NCBI GenBank assembly: GCA_030345135.1
Contig: CP128386.1
Coordinates: 2,443,677-2,507,676 of the forward strand
Source: Chitinophagaceae bacterium DXS
Lineage (GTDB): Bacteria > Bacteroidota > Bacteroidia > Chitinophagales > Chitinophagaceae
Direction: 5' to 3'
DNA: 64,000 bases
A model generated the notes under the pieces. That model was given only the letters and a program-made list of their open reading frames with translations. It had not been told where the DNA came from and did no database searches. Shown piece by piece: positions 9,334 to 16,343 of this stretch. The first letter of the stretch is position 1, and each line of letters begins with the position of its first letter. A program made the position numbers and the translations under genes.

Positions 9334-9720
9334 ATGAAAGAATTTATGTTTTTTATCCGGAAACAATCTGACAGTAAAACGGAATTGTCACCCGATGTTC
9401 ACCAACAATTCCTCAAAAGTTGTGAACAATACATTAATAAATTAAAAAAAGAAGGCAGGTTACTTGCTGCGCAACCCATTGAAAGAACTGGTAAAATAAT
9501 CTCGGGCAATGAAAACGGATGGAAAGAAGTACCATTTAATGAAACACCCGAGGTTATAGGAGGCTACTATCATATTCTTGCAAAAGACGAACAGGAAGCA
9601 CTTGAAATTGCCAAAGCCAATCCTGAATTCGCGTTTAACAAAAACACAAGAATTGAAGTACGCTCCATCAAAATGAAAGAGGAAACCACAGGTTTCACTT
9701 ATCCTACTGAAAAGAAATAA
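9334..9720 (+). CDS. YCII-related protein, first copy
   Basis: A 128-residue YCII/DGPF-type protein with a ferredoxin-like dimeric alpha-beta barrel fold. Family landmarks are MKEFMFFIRK at the start, the GRLLAAQPIE segment, GGYYHILAKDEQEALEIAK and the terminal IEVRSIK. The usual DGPF motif is replaced by PFNETPEVIGG, so the copy is diverged at the signature site. Function is unproven; DGPF proteins are the hallmark partners of ECF42 sigma factors. It shares that locus with a second copy at 10455. Confidence 0.85.
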   Translation: MKEFMFFIRKQSDSKTELSPDVHQQFLKSCEQYINKLKKEGRLLAAQPIERTGKIISGNENGWKEVPFNETPEVIGGYYHILAKDEQEALEIAKANPEFAFNKNTRIEVRSIKMKEETTGFTYPTEKK

Positions 9721-9813
9721 CAAACCACTCCGGAATATTAAAAAGCTGGTTACACAATAAAAGTTTTCCAGGCAGCAACTCATTATAATTCTTCATCACC
9801 AAAAACAATAAAA

Positions 9814-10212
9814 ATGGAAAAGCTATCCGCCAACACCAATGCCTTAAACTGGTTTGAAATACCGGTTACTGACACTGCCCGTGCCAAAAAATTCTATGAA
9901 ACCATCTTCGATATCCAGATGCAGACGCAAGACATGATGGGTATGGAAATGACTTTCTTTCCCGCGGATCCTGAAATGCAAAATGGTAAAGTATCCGGCG
10001 CGCTTGTAAAAGGACAAATGCATGTACCGGGCAAAGATGGAACCATTGTTTATCTGAATGCCAATCCTGCAATTCAAACAGTGATCGACAAAATAGAAAA
10101 TGCCGGAGGAAAGGTGCTAATGCCCAAAACCAAAATCACCGATGAGATCGGCTATATGGCCTTCTTTACAGACACTGAAGGCAATCGCATGGCACTACAT
10201 GCAGGCAAATAA
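9814..10212 (+). CDS. VOC family (glyoxalase/bleomycin-resistance-like) protein
   Basis: A 132-residue vicinal-oxygen-chelate protein with two beta-alpha-beta-beta-beta modules. Landmarks are NWFEIPVTDTARAKKFYE, a central VYLNANPAIQ and the closing FFTDTEGNRMALHA with the C-terminal metal-ligand region. VOC proteins of this size are lyases, dioxygenases or binding proteins, and the substrate cannot be told from sequence. It lies between the two YCII genes. A long palindromic repeat follows its stop. Confidence 0.88.
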   Translation: MEKLSANTNALNWFEIPVTDTARAKKFYETIFDIQMQTQDMMGMEMTFFPADPEMQNGKVSGALVKGQMHVPGKDGTIVYLNANPAIQTVIDKIENAGGKVLMPKTKITDEIGYMAFFTDTEGNRMALHAGK

Positions 10213-10226
10213 TTGTTCATAGTTTA

Positions 10227-10367
10227 ATGCCGTTTCCTTAAGGATAATGCTCCCTGCTCAAGTACGAATTACGAAGCCCGCCCGCGCCGAATACGCATAC
10301 GGACGGGTACGAAGTACTTGATCCTGAGCACGCTGATTTTTCTTAAGCTATTGAAGGAAAAGGCATT
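10227..10367. repeat. Long palindromic element of TACGAAG words with a CCCGCCCG core
   Basis: Nested arms: an outer pair (10227-10239 with 10354-10366), an AAGTACGA / TACGAAGTACTT pair, and a GC-rich inner pair CCCGCCCG (about 10278) with CGGACGGG (about 10300). The same core recurs at 36443-36499 and 37605-37655, so it is a dispersed element. It separates the VOC gene from the second YCII gene. Confidence 0.85.
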
Positions 10368-10454
10368 GAGTGCAAAGTATCTTATTTAAAACAAGTTTGT
10401 CTTTTGTAGATTCTTTAGTATACAGTATTAATTCATCATTTAAAACAACACATA

Positions 10455-10805
10455 ATGGCAGAGTATCTTTTATTATTCAGAGGAGGTAAGGGCATGGACA
10501 GAGATCAATCAGCGCAGGAATACCAGGAAGACATGCAAAAATGGGTACAATGGATGGCGAACCTTTCAGCGCAGGGAAAGCTTGGTCCTGCCCAACCTTT
10601 AAAACCGGAAGGTAAAGTGGTTAAAGGAACCAGTAAACTGGTTACTGATGGGCCTTTTATTGAAGGAAAAGAAATGGTAGGCGGTTATCTTGTTTGTAAG
10701 GCCGACAGCTACGATGAGGCGGTCGAAATCGCCAAACAATGTCCTATTCTTGAAAGCGAATCGGGCATTGTAGAAGTGAGATCGATAATGGAAATGAAAA
10801 TGTGA
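10455..10805 (+). CDS. YCII-related (DGPF) protein, second copy
   Basis: A 116-residue YCII-family protein that keeps the full signature: MAEYLLLFRGG at the start, then VTDGPFIEGKEMVGGY with DGPF intact, and the closing VEVRSIMEMKM. It is closer to the family norm than the copy at 9334. Role unknown; its position four genes into a cluster ending in an ECF42-like sigma factor fits the pattern in which DGPF proteins are conserved neighbours of that group. Confidence 0.88.
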   Translation: MAEYLLLFRGGKGMDRDQSAQEYQEDMQKWVQWMANLSAQGKLGPAQPLKPEGKVVKGTSKLVTDGPFIEGKEMVGGYLVCKADSYDEAVEIAKQCPILESESGIVEVRSIMEMKM

Positions 10806-10811
10806 TAGTAA

Positions 10812-10953
10812 GTAAAAAGTCAAAATTCAAAATGTGCGAATGTGCAGATGTGCAAATGATTTAACAGAGTTGGCTTAATGGTTGAATGTTTTTAACTTTA
10901 GTTCGCTCTCCGGACAGTTTTTGAATTTTGACTTTTTAATTTTGACTTTTTCT
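10812..10953. repeat. Inverted AAGTCAAAATTC heptad arrays flanking the tfoX-N promoter
   Basis: Left words AAAGTCA and AAATTCA run from about 10816 to 10834, then GAATGTG / CAGATGTG words to about 10857. The right array TTTTGAA, TTTTGAC, TTTTAAT at about 10917-10953 ends directly on the ATG of the next gene. A promoter-like sequence lies in the loop. Confidence 0.8.
10870..10900 (+). promoter_or_regulatory. Candidate Bacteroidota promoter for the TfoX-N gene
   Basis: TTGG at 10870-10873 and TAACTTTA at 10893-10900 are separated by 19 bp, close to the phylum's TTTG / TAnnTTTG consensus. It lies 54 bp before the chosen ATG. The match is near, not perfect. Confidence 0.4.
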
Positions 10954-11295
10954 ATGGCTTTCAACCAAACAATAAGCAACAGGATACGCGAGGCTTTAAT
11001 TAACGAGCACAATGTTGAAGAAAAACTCATGTTTGGCGGTATTTGTTATATGGTAAATGATAAAATGTGCGTGGGTGTTATCGGCGATGAAATGATGTGT
11101 CGAATAGGTGAGGAACGCTATGAAGAGGCCATGGGAAAACGCGGCTGCCGTGAAATGGATTTTGCCTCAAGGCCAATGAAAGGCTATGTTTATGTAAGTG
11201 AAGATGGCATGAAAACGAATGCCGAATTTAAATACTGGATCAATTTGTGTCTCGACTATAATCCAAAAGCAAAGGCTTCTAAAAAGAAGAAATAA
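10954..11295 (+). CDS. TfoX N-terminal domain protein
   Basis: A 113-residue protein consisting of a TfoX N-terminal-like domain (KLMFGGICYMVNDKM near residue 24, then RPMKGYVYV) and a lysine-rich tail. Stand-alone domains of this kind are common beside YCII, DinB and ECF genes; no competence role should be assumed. The ATG at 10954 is chosen because the upstream in-frame stretch is a TTTTGAC repeat and gives no family sequence. It directly precedes the sigma factor gene. Confidence 0.83.
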   Translation: MAFNQTISNRIREALINEHNVEEKLMFGGICYMVNDKMCVGVIGDEMMCRIGEERYEEAMGKRGCREMDFASRPMKGYVYVSEDGMKTNAEFKYWINLCLDYNPKAKASKKKK

Positions 11296-11324
11296 AAAAT
11301 GAGATGACGGATCTTCATCGAAAA

Positions 11325-11375
11325 AGCACTGTGTAACTCTGTGTCTTCTCCTGTATTTCTCCGTGTAACAATAAC
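11325..11375. repeat. CTCTGTGTCTTCTCC-type repeat words before the sigma gene
   Basis: A stretch of ACTCTGTGTC, TTCTCC and CTCCGTG words belongs to the same dispersed family as 48938-48957 and the queG-bioA gap at 63262-63430. It lies between the TfoX-N gene and the sigma factor. Periodicity is poor here. Confidence 0.5.
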
Positions 11376-11448
11376 TACTGTTAAGTACTATCAATAACGA
11401 GTTAGAAAGAAAACATGCAGAAATTTATTTCAACGATAAAACAGCCAT

Positions 11449-12729
11449 TTGAGTGAACAATTTAACATCAACAAATTAACTGATCATCTCTTCAGGCGTG
11501 AAGCGGGAAAGATGTCGGCCATTCTTATCAAAATATTTGGAACAGAAAACTTGCAGCTATCTGAGGATGTTATACAGGAAACTTTCATTAATGCTATGCG
11601 CGTATGGTCGCTCAACGGCATACCCGATAGCCCTTCTGCGTGGTTAATGCGCGCAGCAAAGAACAAGGCGATCGACTTTATCAGGAAGAACAAATTTTCG
11701 CGATCCATAGATTTCAGCGATCCTGAAAGAATGTTGTTGCAATCGGAATACACGCTAACGTCAACTATTGATAAACTGTGGAATGAAGATGAAATAACAG
11801 ACGATCTTTTAAGAATGATGTTTGCATGCTGCCATGAAGAGCTATCAGAAGAGAATCAAATTACGCTGATGCTAAAAATACTTTGCGGATTTTCCACGGC
11901 AGAAATAGCAAAGGCTTTTGTTACATCGGAAGACACTGTATCAAAACGCTTATATCGCGCTAAAGAGTTCTTCAGAACAAAAAAAATAAAACCCGAATTT
12001 CCACCAGCATCGCATTTAAAAGACAAAACGGGGACAGTACTAAGAACCATTTATCTTCTCTTCAATGAAGGTTACAGTTCAACACATGCTGACAAGCTGA
12101 TAAGAAAAGACCTGCTTGATCAATCCATGTATTTATGCAACCTGCTCTGCGTACATAGCAGCACTCAACTGCCAGAAACTTTTGCAGCCATGGCGCTCAT
12201 GTGCTTTCACGCCGCACGTATCAACAGCAGGATTGATGAACACCATGAAATTATATTGCTTCAAAATCAGGACCGTGGCAAATGGGATCGCTCACTGATA
12301 GACAAAGGATACGATTACCTGAACAAAGCTGCTTTCGGCAACGAGATCAACTCGTATCACATAGAAGCGGCCATTGCTTACGAGCATTGTATATCGCCGT
12401 CCTTTGAACAAACCAACTGGAAAAACATCCTGCGATATTATGACATGCTCGCTGCTATCAATCCGTCTTCTATTGTGTTGTTAAACCGTCTTACAGTAAT
12501 ATTTAAAGTATATGGCGCAGAACAGACATTGAAGGAAGTAGAACAGGCTCTGTGCAATAAAGAGTGGCAAAAAAACTATTTATACCACAGCCTTATGGGT
12601 GATGTTTATGCGTGCAAGGATTTTAATAAAGCAAAGGCCTTTTACGAAACAGCAATCGGCATGACAAAGTCTGATGCGGAGAAAAAATTGTTGAACAAAA
12701 AAATAAGCCAGCTTGCGCTGAAAACATGA
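11449..12729 (+). CDS. ECF42-like RNA polymerase sigma factor with C-terminal TPR-type extension
   Basis: A 426-residue extracytoplasmic-function sigma factor. Region 2 (about residues 10-85; FRREAGKMSAILIKIFG, then DVIQETFINAM and SAWLMRAAKNKAIDFIRK) binds core polymerase and the -10 element. Region 4 (about 125-180; LCGFSTAEIAKAFVTSEDTV) binds the -35 element. The remaining 240 residues are the helical extension (DUF6596/TPR-like) that defines the SigJ/ECF42 type; in that group the extension is thought to replace an anti-sigma factor. The TTG at 11449 is chosen because an in-frame TAA lies at 11437 and the next ATG (11512) would delete conserved LTDHLFRREAG. No anti-sigma gene is nearby. 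Confidence 0.9.
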   Translation: MSEQFNINKLTDHLFRREAGKMSAILIKIFGTENLQLSEDVIQETFINAMRVWSLNGIPDSPSAWLMRAAKNKAIDFIRKNKFSRSIDFSDPERMLLQSEYTLTSTIDKLWNEDEITDDLLRMMFACCHEELSEENQITLMLKILCGFSTAEIAKAFVTSEDTVSKRLYRAKEFFRTKKIKPEFPPASHLKDKTGTVLRTIYLLFNEGYSSTHADKLIRKDLLDQSMYLCNLLCVHSSTQLPETFAAMALMCFHAARINSRIDEHHEIILLQNQDRGKWDRSLIDKGYDYLNKAAFGNEINSYHIEAAIAYEHCISPSFEQTNWKNILRYYDMLAAINPSSIVLLNRLTVIFKVYGAEQTLKEVEQALCNKEWQKNYLYHSLMGDVYACKDFNKAKAFYETAIGMTKSDAEKKLLNKKISQLALKT

Positions 12730-12730
12730 T

Positions 12731-12864
12731 TTTTTTTGAACCATATAAGGGATATAAGAATACAAAAGGATACGCGGTACAGAAGTATGTGAACTGTTCT
12801 AATTGATACAAAATTTTGCGCTTATTCTTATAATCCCTTACATCCCTTATATGGTTCAAAAAAA
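12731..12864. terminator. Long hairpin after the sigma factor gene
   Basis: A perfect 23-bp inverted repeat, 12731-12753 with 12842-12864, begins one base after the sigma stop codon. Its words (CATATAAGGGATATAAG) have about 7-bp spacing. Runs of T and A at the outer ends would make it a terminator in either direction, but the loop is 88 bases, so intrinsic termination is uncertain. Confidence 0.6.
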
Positions 12865-12875
12865 CTCGTTTCGGT

Positions 12876-12910
12876 CAGCTTTAGGCTTTACGCTTTGGGC
12901 TTTAAGCTGT
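12876..12910. repeat. AGGCTTT heptad array beside the GNAT stop codon
   Basis: Five heptads (CAGCTTT, AGGCTTT, ACGCTTT, GGGCTTT, AAGCTGT) end nine bases from the stop codon of the minus-strand GNAT gene. This is the family that forms the large array after topA. Confidence 0.85.
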
Positions 12911-12918
12911 ATCATGAT

Positions 12919-13488
12919 TCAAATTTCTTCTATTTGTTTTGCATTTTGTTGTTTGCCATTATATAGCATTGCTGTACACAAACAGTTGCTACGATTTTTT
13001 TGACAAAGTATCTCATAGTTCACACAGCTTTTACAATTTTGCCAGAAGCCTTCCTCCTGGCATATCTCAGAATAAGTAACCGGCTCAAAACCCAGTTCGC
13101 TGTTCATGTGCATAATGGCGAGCCCCGTTGTAATACTGAAGATTTTTGCTGCAGGATATTTTTGACGGCAAATGTCAAACAGCGCATTCTTAAGCATATG
13201 AGCGATACCATGTTTTCTAAAATCCGGTTTTACAATCATGCCGGAATTAGAAATAAACTCACCATTACTCCAGATCTCGAAATAACAAAATCCAGCCCAT
13301 TCACCATTGGTGTCAATTGCAATTACAGCTTTCCCTTGTAACATTTTTTCCACTATATATTCTACTGGTCGTTTTGAGATTCCCGTTCCTCTTGCGATGG
13401 CCGATCGTTCTGTTTCGTCCGAAATTTCCGCCGCGTACCTGGCGTCTTCTGCAGAAGCCACGCGAACGACTACATTGGTGTTTTCCAT
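12919..13488 (-). CDS. GNAT N-acetyltransferase of the arginine-cluster type
   Basis: A 189-residue GNAT protein. The N-terminal motif VVVRVASAEDARYAAEI, the core NSGMIVKPDFRKHGIAHML with the acetyl-CoA loop, and TGLAIMHMNSELGFEPV are visible. The C terminus has a cysteine cluster (CKSCVNYEIL and NCLCTAML). I recognise this combination from the acetyltransferase that often heads arginine-biosynthesis operons in Bacteroidota, where it is presumed to make N-acetylglutamate or a related compound. Here it stands alone, convergent with the sigma gene and divergent from the kdp locus. The A-rich stretch GAAAAAAAGAA precedes the ATG. Activity is inferred. Confidence 0.8.
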   Translation of the reverse strand: MENTNVVVRVASAEDARYAAEISDETERSAIARGTGISKRPVEYIVEKMLQGKAVIAIDTNGEWAGFCYFEIWSNGEFISNSGMIVKPDFRKHGIAHMLKNALFDICRQKYPAAKIFSITTGLAIMHMNSELGFEPVTYSEICQEEGFWQNCKSCVNYEILCQKNRSNCLCTAMLYNGKQQNAKQIEEI

Positions 13489-13764
13489 TTCTTTTTTTCA
13501 GCTATCTCTTCTATTTAGATGCCAGAATATCTCAACCGTTCCGGTATCAGGCGGATCGCTTATATATCAACGTAATGCGACGACTACGCGATTTATACAA
13601 CTCATCAGAAGCTTTTTCAAAATGAAAAAACCTTTTCAAAACGGAAGGGTTTCTTAATGAGTCAGAAAACGCCAATCCAACCAAACTAATTGATAATAAA
13701 TGAATTAGATCACATACTTCGCCTGCGGCACTCATTTTGGCATCCTCTTATCAAATTCTTTTAT
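13489..13764. other. Divergent intergenic region, GNAT / kdp locus
   Basis: Nearly free of heptad arrays. A small hairpin, AAACCTTTTC with GGAAGGGTTT, lies at about 13628-13652. No confident promoter was picked, although the upstream signals of both flanking genes must be here. Confidence 0.5.
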
Positions 13765-14127
13765 ATGCTAAACCAATACGAAGTACCGGCACTAATAGCA
13801 GATGAATTTCCTGAGATCAGAGAACCACTGGCAAAACTTTCAAACAATGGTAACATCACAAAAGTTGTGGAGGTGTTTGCCCGGTACACAGAAGAAAATG
13901 TGCATGACCACAATCTGCACATCGTTGAAAAATGTATGAAACTCGCAGACAGGATCTATGTAAAAGGAAATGAGATTGTAAAAAATGCAATTGAGAATGT
14001 GTTCATTTTTTCTTTTTCAACTATGCGGCATTTATGCAACCGCGTTGAATGGAGAATTATTCAGGCCAGAATACCTGTAACACTTTACTCAACTTATATA
14101 AAGCAGGTAAACCACTCTGAAGACTAA
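13765..14127 (+). CDS. Unknown 120-residue protein at the head of the kdp locus
   Basis: Not recognised with confidence; possibly of the DUF7674 kind. The ATG at 13765 (MLNQYEVPALIADEFPEI) is preferred to an upstream non-ATG start at 13690. The protein is soluble and mostly helical in appearance, with EVFARYTEENVHDH and a conserved-looking C-terminal half (FIFSFSTMRHLCNRV). It ends 15 bp before the 27-residue membrane peptide, so it is probably co-transcribed with kdp. Where related bacteria often carry a regulator gene in front of kdpF, this window has this gene instead. No function can be assigned. Confidence 0.6.
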   Translation: MLNQYEVPALIADEFPEIREPLAKLSNNGNITKVVEVFARYTEENVHDHNLHIVEKCMKLADRIYVKGNEIVKNAIENVFIFSFSTMRHLCNRVEWRIIQARIPVTLYSTYIKQVNHSED

Positions 14128-14142
14128 ATAAAATTCACAAAT

Positions 14143-14226
14143 ATGTTAACAGTACTCTTAATCATCGCGGCACTCATTTGCTTTTGGCTATTTTATAAAT
14201 CGATAGACTTTTTTGAAAAAATATAA
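14143..14226 (+). CDS. 27-residue single-pass membrane peptide before kdpF
   Basis: ATG at 14143, TAA at 14224-14226. One hydrophobic helix (residues 2-17) is followed by FYKSIDFFEKI. It resembles short peptides I have seen directly upstream of kdpF in Bacteroidota kdp operons. Five bases separate it from kdpF, which supports translation as a pair. It is likely to sit in the inner membrane with the Kdp complex. It is too short for any similarity claim to be strong. Confidence 0.65.
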   Translation: MLTVLLIIAALICFWLFYKSIDFFEKI

Positions 14227-14231
14227 ACAAC

Positions 14232-14312
14232 ATGATCAACACGCTTCTAATCATCTGCATTGCAGTATTTATTTACCTGCTGTATGTGCTGTTAAAACCG
14301 GAAAAATTCTGA
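14232..14312 (+). CDS. kdpF: Potassium-transporting ATPase KdpF subunit
   Basis: A 26-residue peptide with one transmembrane helix (residues 4-19) and the KdpF ending YVLLKPEKF. KdpF stabilises the KdpABC complex in Escherichia coli. Its position before kdpA fits. The coding frame runs from ATG 14232 to TGA 14310-14312, and a heptad array starts three bases later. Confidence 0.88.
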   Translation: MINTLLIICIAVFIYLLYVLLKPEKF

Positions 14313-14314
14313 TG

Positions 14315-14433
14315 GTCAATGGTCAATAGTGAAGAGTCAAAAATGCAGGCAGGCTTCGCTTTTTCAACTTGCAAAAGTCACAATCAGTTAAAAGGATCAA
14401 CCTTTCACTCTTCACCATTCACCATTCACTATA
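14315..14433. repeat. Inverted GTCAATG heptad arrays between kdpF and kdpA
   Basis: Left arm: GTCAATG, GTCAATA, GTGAAGA, GTCAAAA (14315-14342). Right arm: CACTCTT, CACCATT, CACCATT, CACTATA (14406-14433). Same family as the ilvC-ilvA and maf upstream arrays. The hairpin lies between two genes expected to be translated together. Confidence 0.92.
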
Positions 14434-14455
14434 GTCACCCAATCAATCACTTAAC

Positions 14456-16174
14456 ATGAACACAGAAATAACAGGCATAGTCGTATCGTTCCTTCTTACA
14501 GTGCTACTGGCTTTTCCCCTTGGGAAATACATTGCCAAAGTATTTAACGGCGATAGAACATTTACTGACTTTATGAATCCGCTGGAACGCTTTATTTTCC
14601 GGCTCAGCGGCATTGATCCTAATAAAAAAATGAACTGGAAGGAGTTTCTCAAAGCAATGCTAACCATCAACCTTGTATGGTTTGTATATGCTTTTTTTAT
14701 GTTACTGTACCAGGATAAATTGCCGCTGAATCCGGATGGCAATCCTGGCCAAACACCGGACCTTTCCTTTAATACAGCCATCAGTTTCCTCGTGAACTGT
14801 AACCTGCAACATTATTCCGGAGAAACAGGTGTAACCTATTTAACTCAAACCCTGGTATTAATGTTCCTTCAGTTTGTTAGTGCCGCAACAGGTATTGCAG
14901 CATTAATAGGATTACTGAATGGTATCAAAGAAAAAACAACCAATAACCTTGGTAACTTCTGGAAGATCTTCGTTAAGACGATAACAAGAATCTTAATACC
15001 ATTATGTATTATCATGGCCGTTATAATGGCTTTTAACGGCAGCCCTACAAGCTATAAAGGGAAAGATACAATTACAACTTACCAGGGAGATACAGTAAGC
15101 GTATCACGCGGACCTGTTGCCGGGTTTGTTGCCATTAAACACCTTGGAACTAATGGTGGTGGTTGGTTTGGCACAAACTCAGCCCACCCGCTCGAAAACC
15201 CCAACTATCTTACCAACATGGTTGAAATTATTGCACAGGTATTGATCCCGGTGGCAATGTTATTTGCAATGGGTTTTTACATCAGGCGCAAAAAATTCGC
15301 TTATGTTGTTTTTGGTGTTATGACAATTGGAATGTTGTGTTTACTCATACCAACTGTGGTTACAGAATTAAATGGAAACCCGGAGATCGCAAAAATGGGC
15401 ATTGCACAGCCCACAGGCGCCATGGAAGGCAAAGAGGTCCGCTTTGGTCCCGCAGCATCAGCCTACTGGAGTATTGTAACCACAATCATTTCAACAGGTT
15501 CAGTAAACTCATTTCACGATAGCAGCATGCCGGTTTCCGGCGCTATGCAGTTGTTGGGTATGATGGTGAACGCCTTCTATGGCGGATGTGGTGTGGGATT
15601 CTTAAACTATTATATCTATATCATTATCGCAGTGTTTATATCAGGTTTGATGGTAGGACGAACCCCTGAATTTATGGGACATAAAGTCGAGGCCCGTGAG
15701 GTGAAAATTGCAGCACTGGTTACTTTACTTTCAGCGTTCCTTATTAAAGGAGGTGTAGCATTGGCCGCCTATTTTGTGGCACACCATCCGGATATTGCGT
15801 GGGCAGTAAAACCATCCGCGTGGCTTAATAATCCGGGTTATCACGGCTTCTCAGAAATGCTTTATGAATTTACTTCAGCAAACGCCAATAACGGTAGTGG
15901 ATTTGAGGGCCTGGGAGACAACAATACTTTCTGGAATGTTAGCACCGGCTTTGTGTTGATCCTCGCAAGGTTTATTCCGATCATTGGCCCTATCGCCATT
16001 GGCGGCATACTCGCAAACAAAAAATACATACCCGAATCAGCGGGAACATTAAAAACAGATTCACTCACTTTCGGTGTAATGACGTTCGCAGTTATCGTAA
16101 TCATAACAGCTCTGTCATTCTTCCCTGCATTAACGCTGGGACCGTTAGCAGAGTATTTTCAGATAGGTAGATAG
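14456..16174 (+). CDS. kdpA: Potassium-transporting ATPase, K+ channel subunit A
   Basis: The ion-binding, channel-like subunit of the high-affinity K+ pump KdpFABC in the inner membrane. The 572-residue protein is of normal length with about ten membrane helices. Selectivity-filter repeats are visible, including FLVNCNLQHYSGE, GTNGGGWFGTNSAHP and FTSANANNGSGFEGL. The family N terminus MNTEITGIVVSFLLT matches the ATG at 14456. A run of ten heptads starts on the base after its TAG. Confidence 0.97.
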   Translation: MNTEITGIVVSFLLTVLLAFPLGKYIAKVFNGDRTFTDFMNPLERFIFRLSGIDPNKKMNWKEFLKAMLTINLVWFVYAFFMLLYQDKLPLNPDGNPGQTPDLSFNTAISFLVNCNLQHYSGETGVTYLTQTLVLMFLQFVSAATGIAALIGLLNGIKEKTTNNLGNFWKIFVKTITRILIPLCIIMAVIMAFNGSPTSYKGKDTITTYQGDTVSVSRGPVAGFVAIKHLGTNGGGWFGTNSAHPLENPNYLTNMVEIIAQVLIPVAMLFAMGFYIRRKKFAYVVFGVMTIGMLCLLIPTVVTELNGNPEIAKMGIAQPTGAMEGKEVRFGPAASAYWSIVTTIISTGSVNSFHDSSMPVSGAMQLLGMMVNAFYGGCGVGFLNYYIYIIIAVFISGLMVGRTPEFMGHKVEAREVKIAALVTLLSAFLIKGGVALAAYFVAHHPDIAWAVKPSAWLNNPGYHGFSEMLYEFTSANANNGSGFEGLGDNNTFWNVSTGFVLILARFIPIIGPIAIGGILANKKYIPESAGTLKTDSLTFGVMTFAVIVIITALSFFPALTLGPLAEYFQIGR

Positions 16175-16313
16175 GTTTCAGGCATCAGGTATCAGGTATC
16201 AGGTCTGAGGCTTGAGGCGTGAGGCTTGAGGCTTGAGGCTTGAAAAAGGCGTAAGGCGTGAGACAAAAAGGATAGACAATGTATTCCTGATACCTGATAC
16301 CTGATACCTGATA
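16175..16313. repeat. Ten-heptad array and four-heptad partner between kdpA and kdpB
   Basis: Ten uninterrupted heptads from GTTTCAG at 16175 to GCTTGAA at 16244 start directly after the kdpA stop; they include GTATCAG twice and GCTTGAG several times. Four identical CCTGATA heptads at 16286-16313 form the complementary arm. The kdpB start follows at 16344. Confidence 0.95.
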
Positions 16314-16343
16314 CCCCTCCTCGCAATTAAAAAATTTCAGAAA

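Noticed and set aside
12919-13625. Several plus-strand ORFs opposite the GNAT gene
   Set aside because: They are antisense shadows; the minus-strand frame has clear GNAT motifs.
13547-13735. Minus-strand 62-codon ORF in the GNAT/kdp gap
   Set aside because: No recognisable features; it crosses a small hairpin and the leader of the plus-strand gene.
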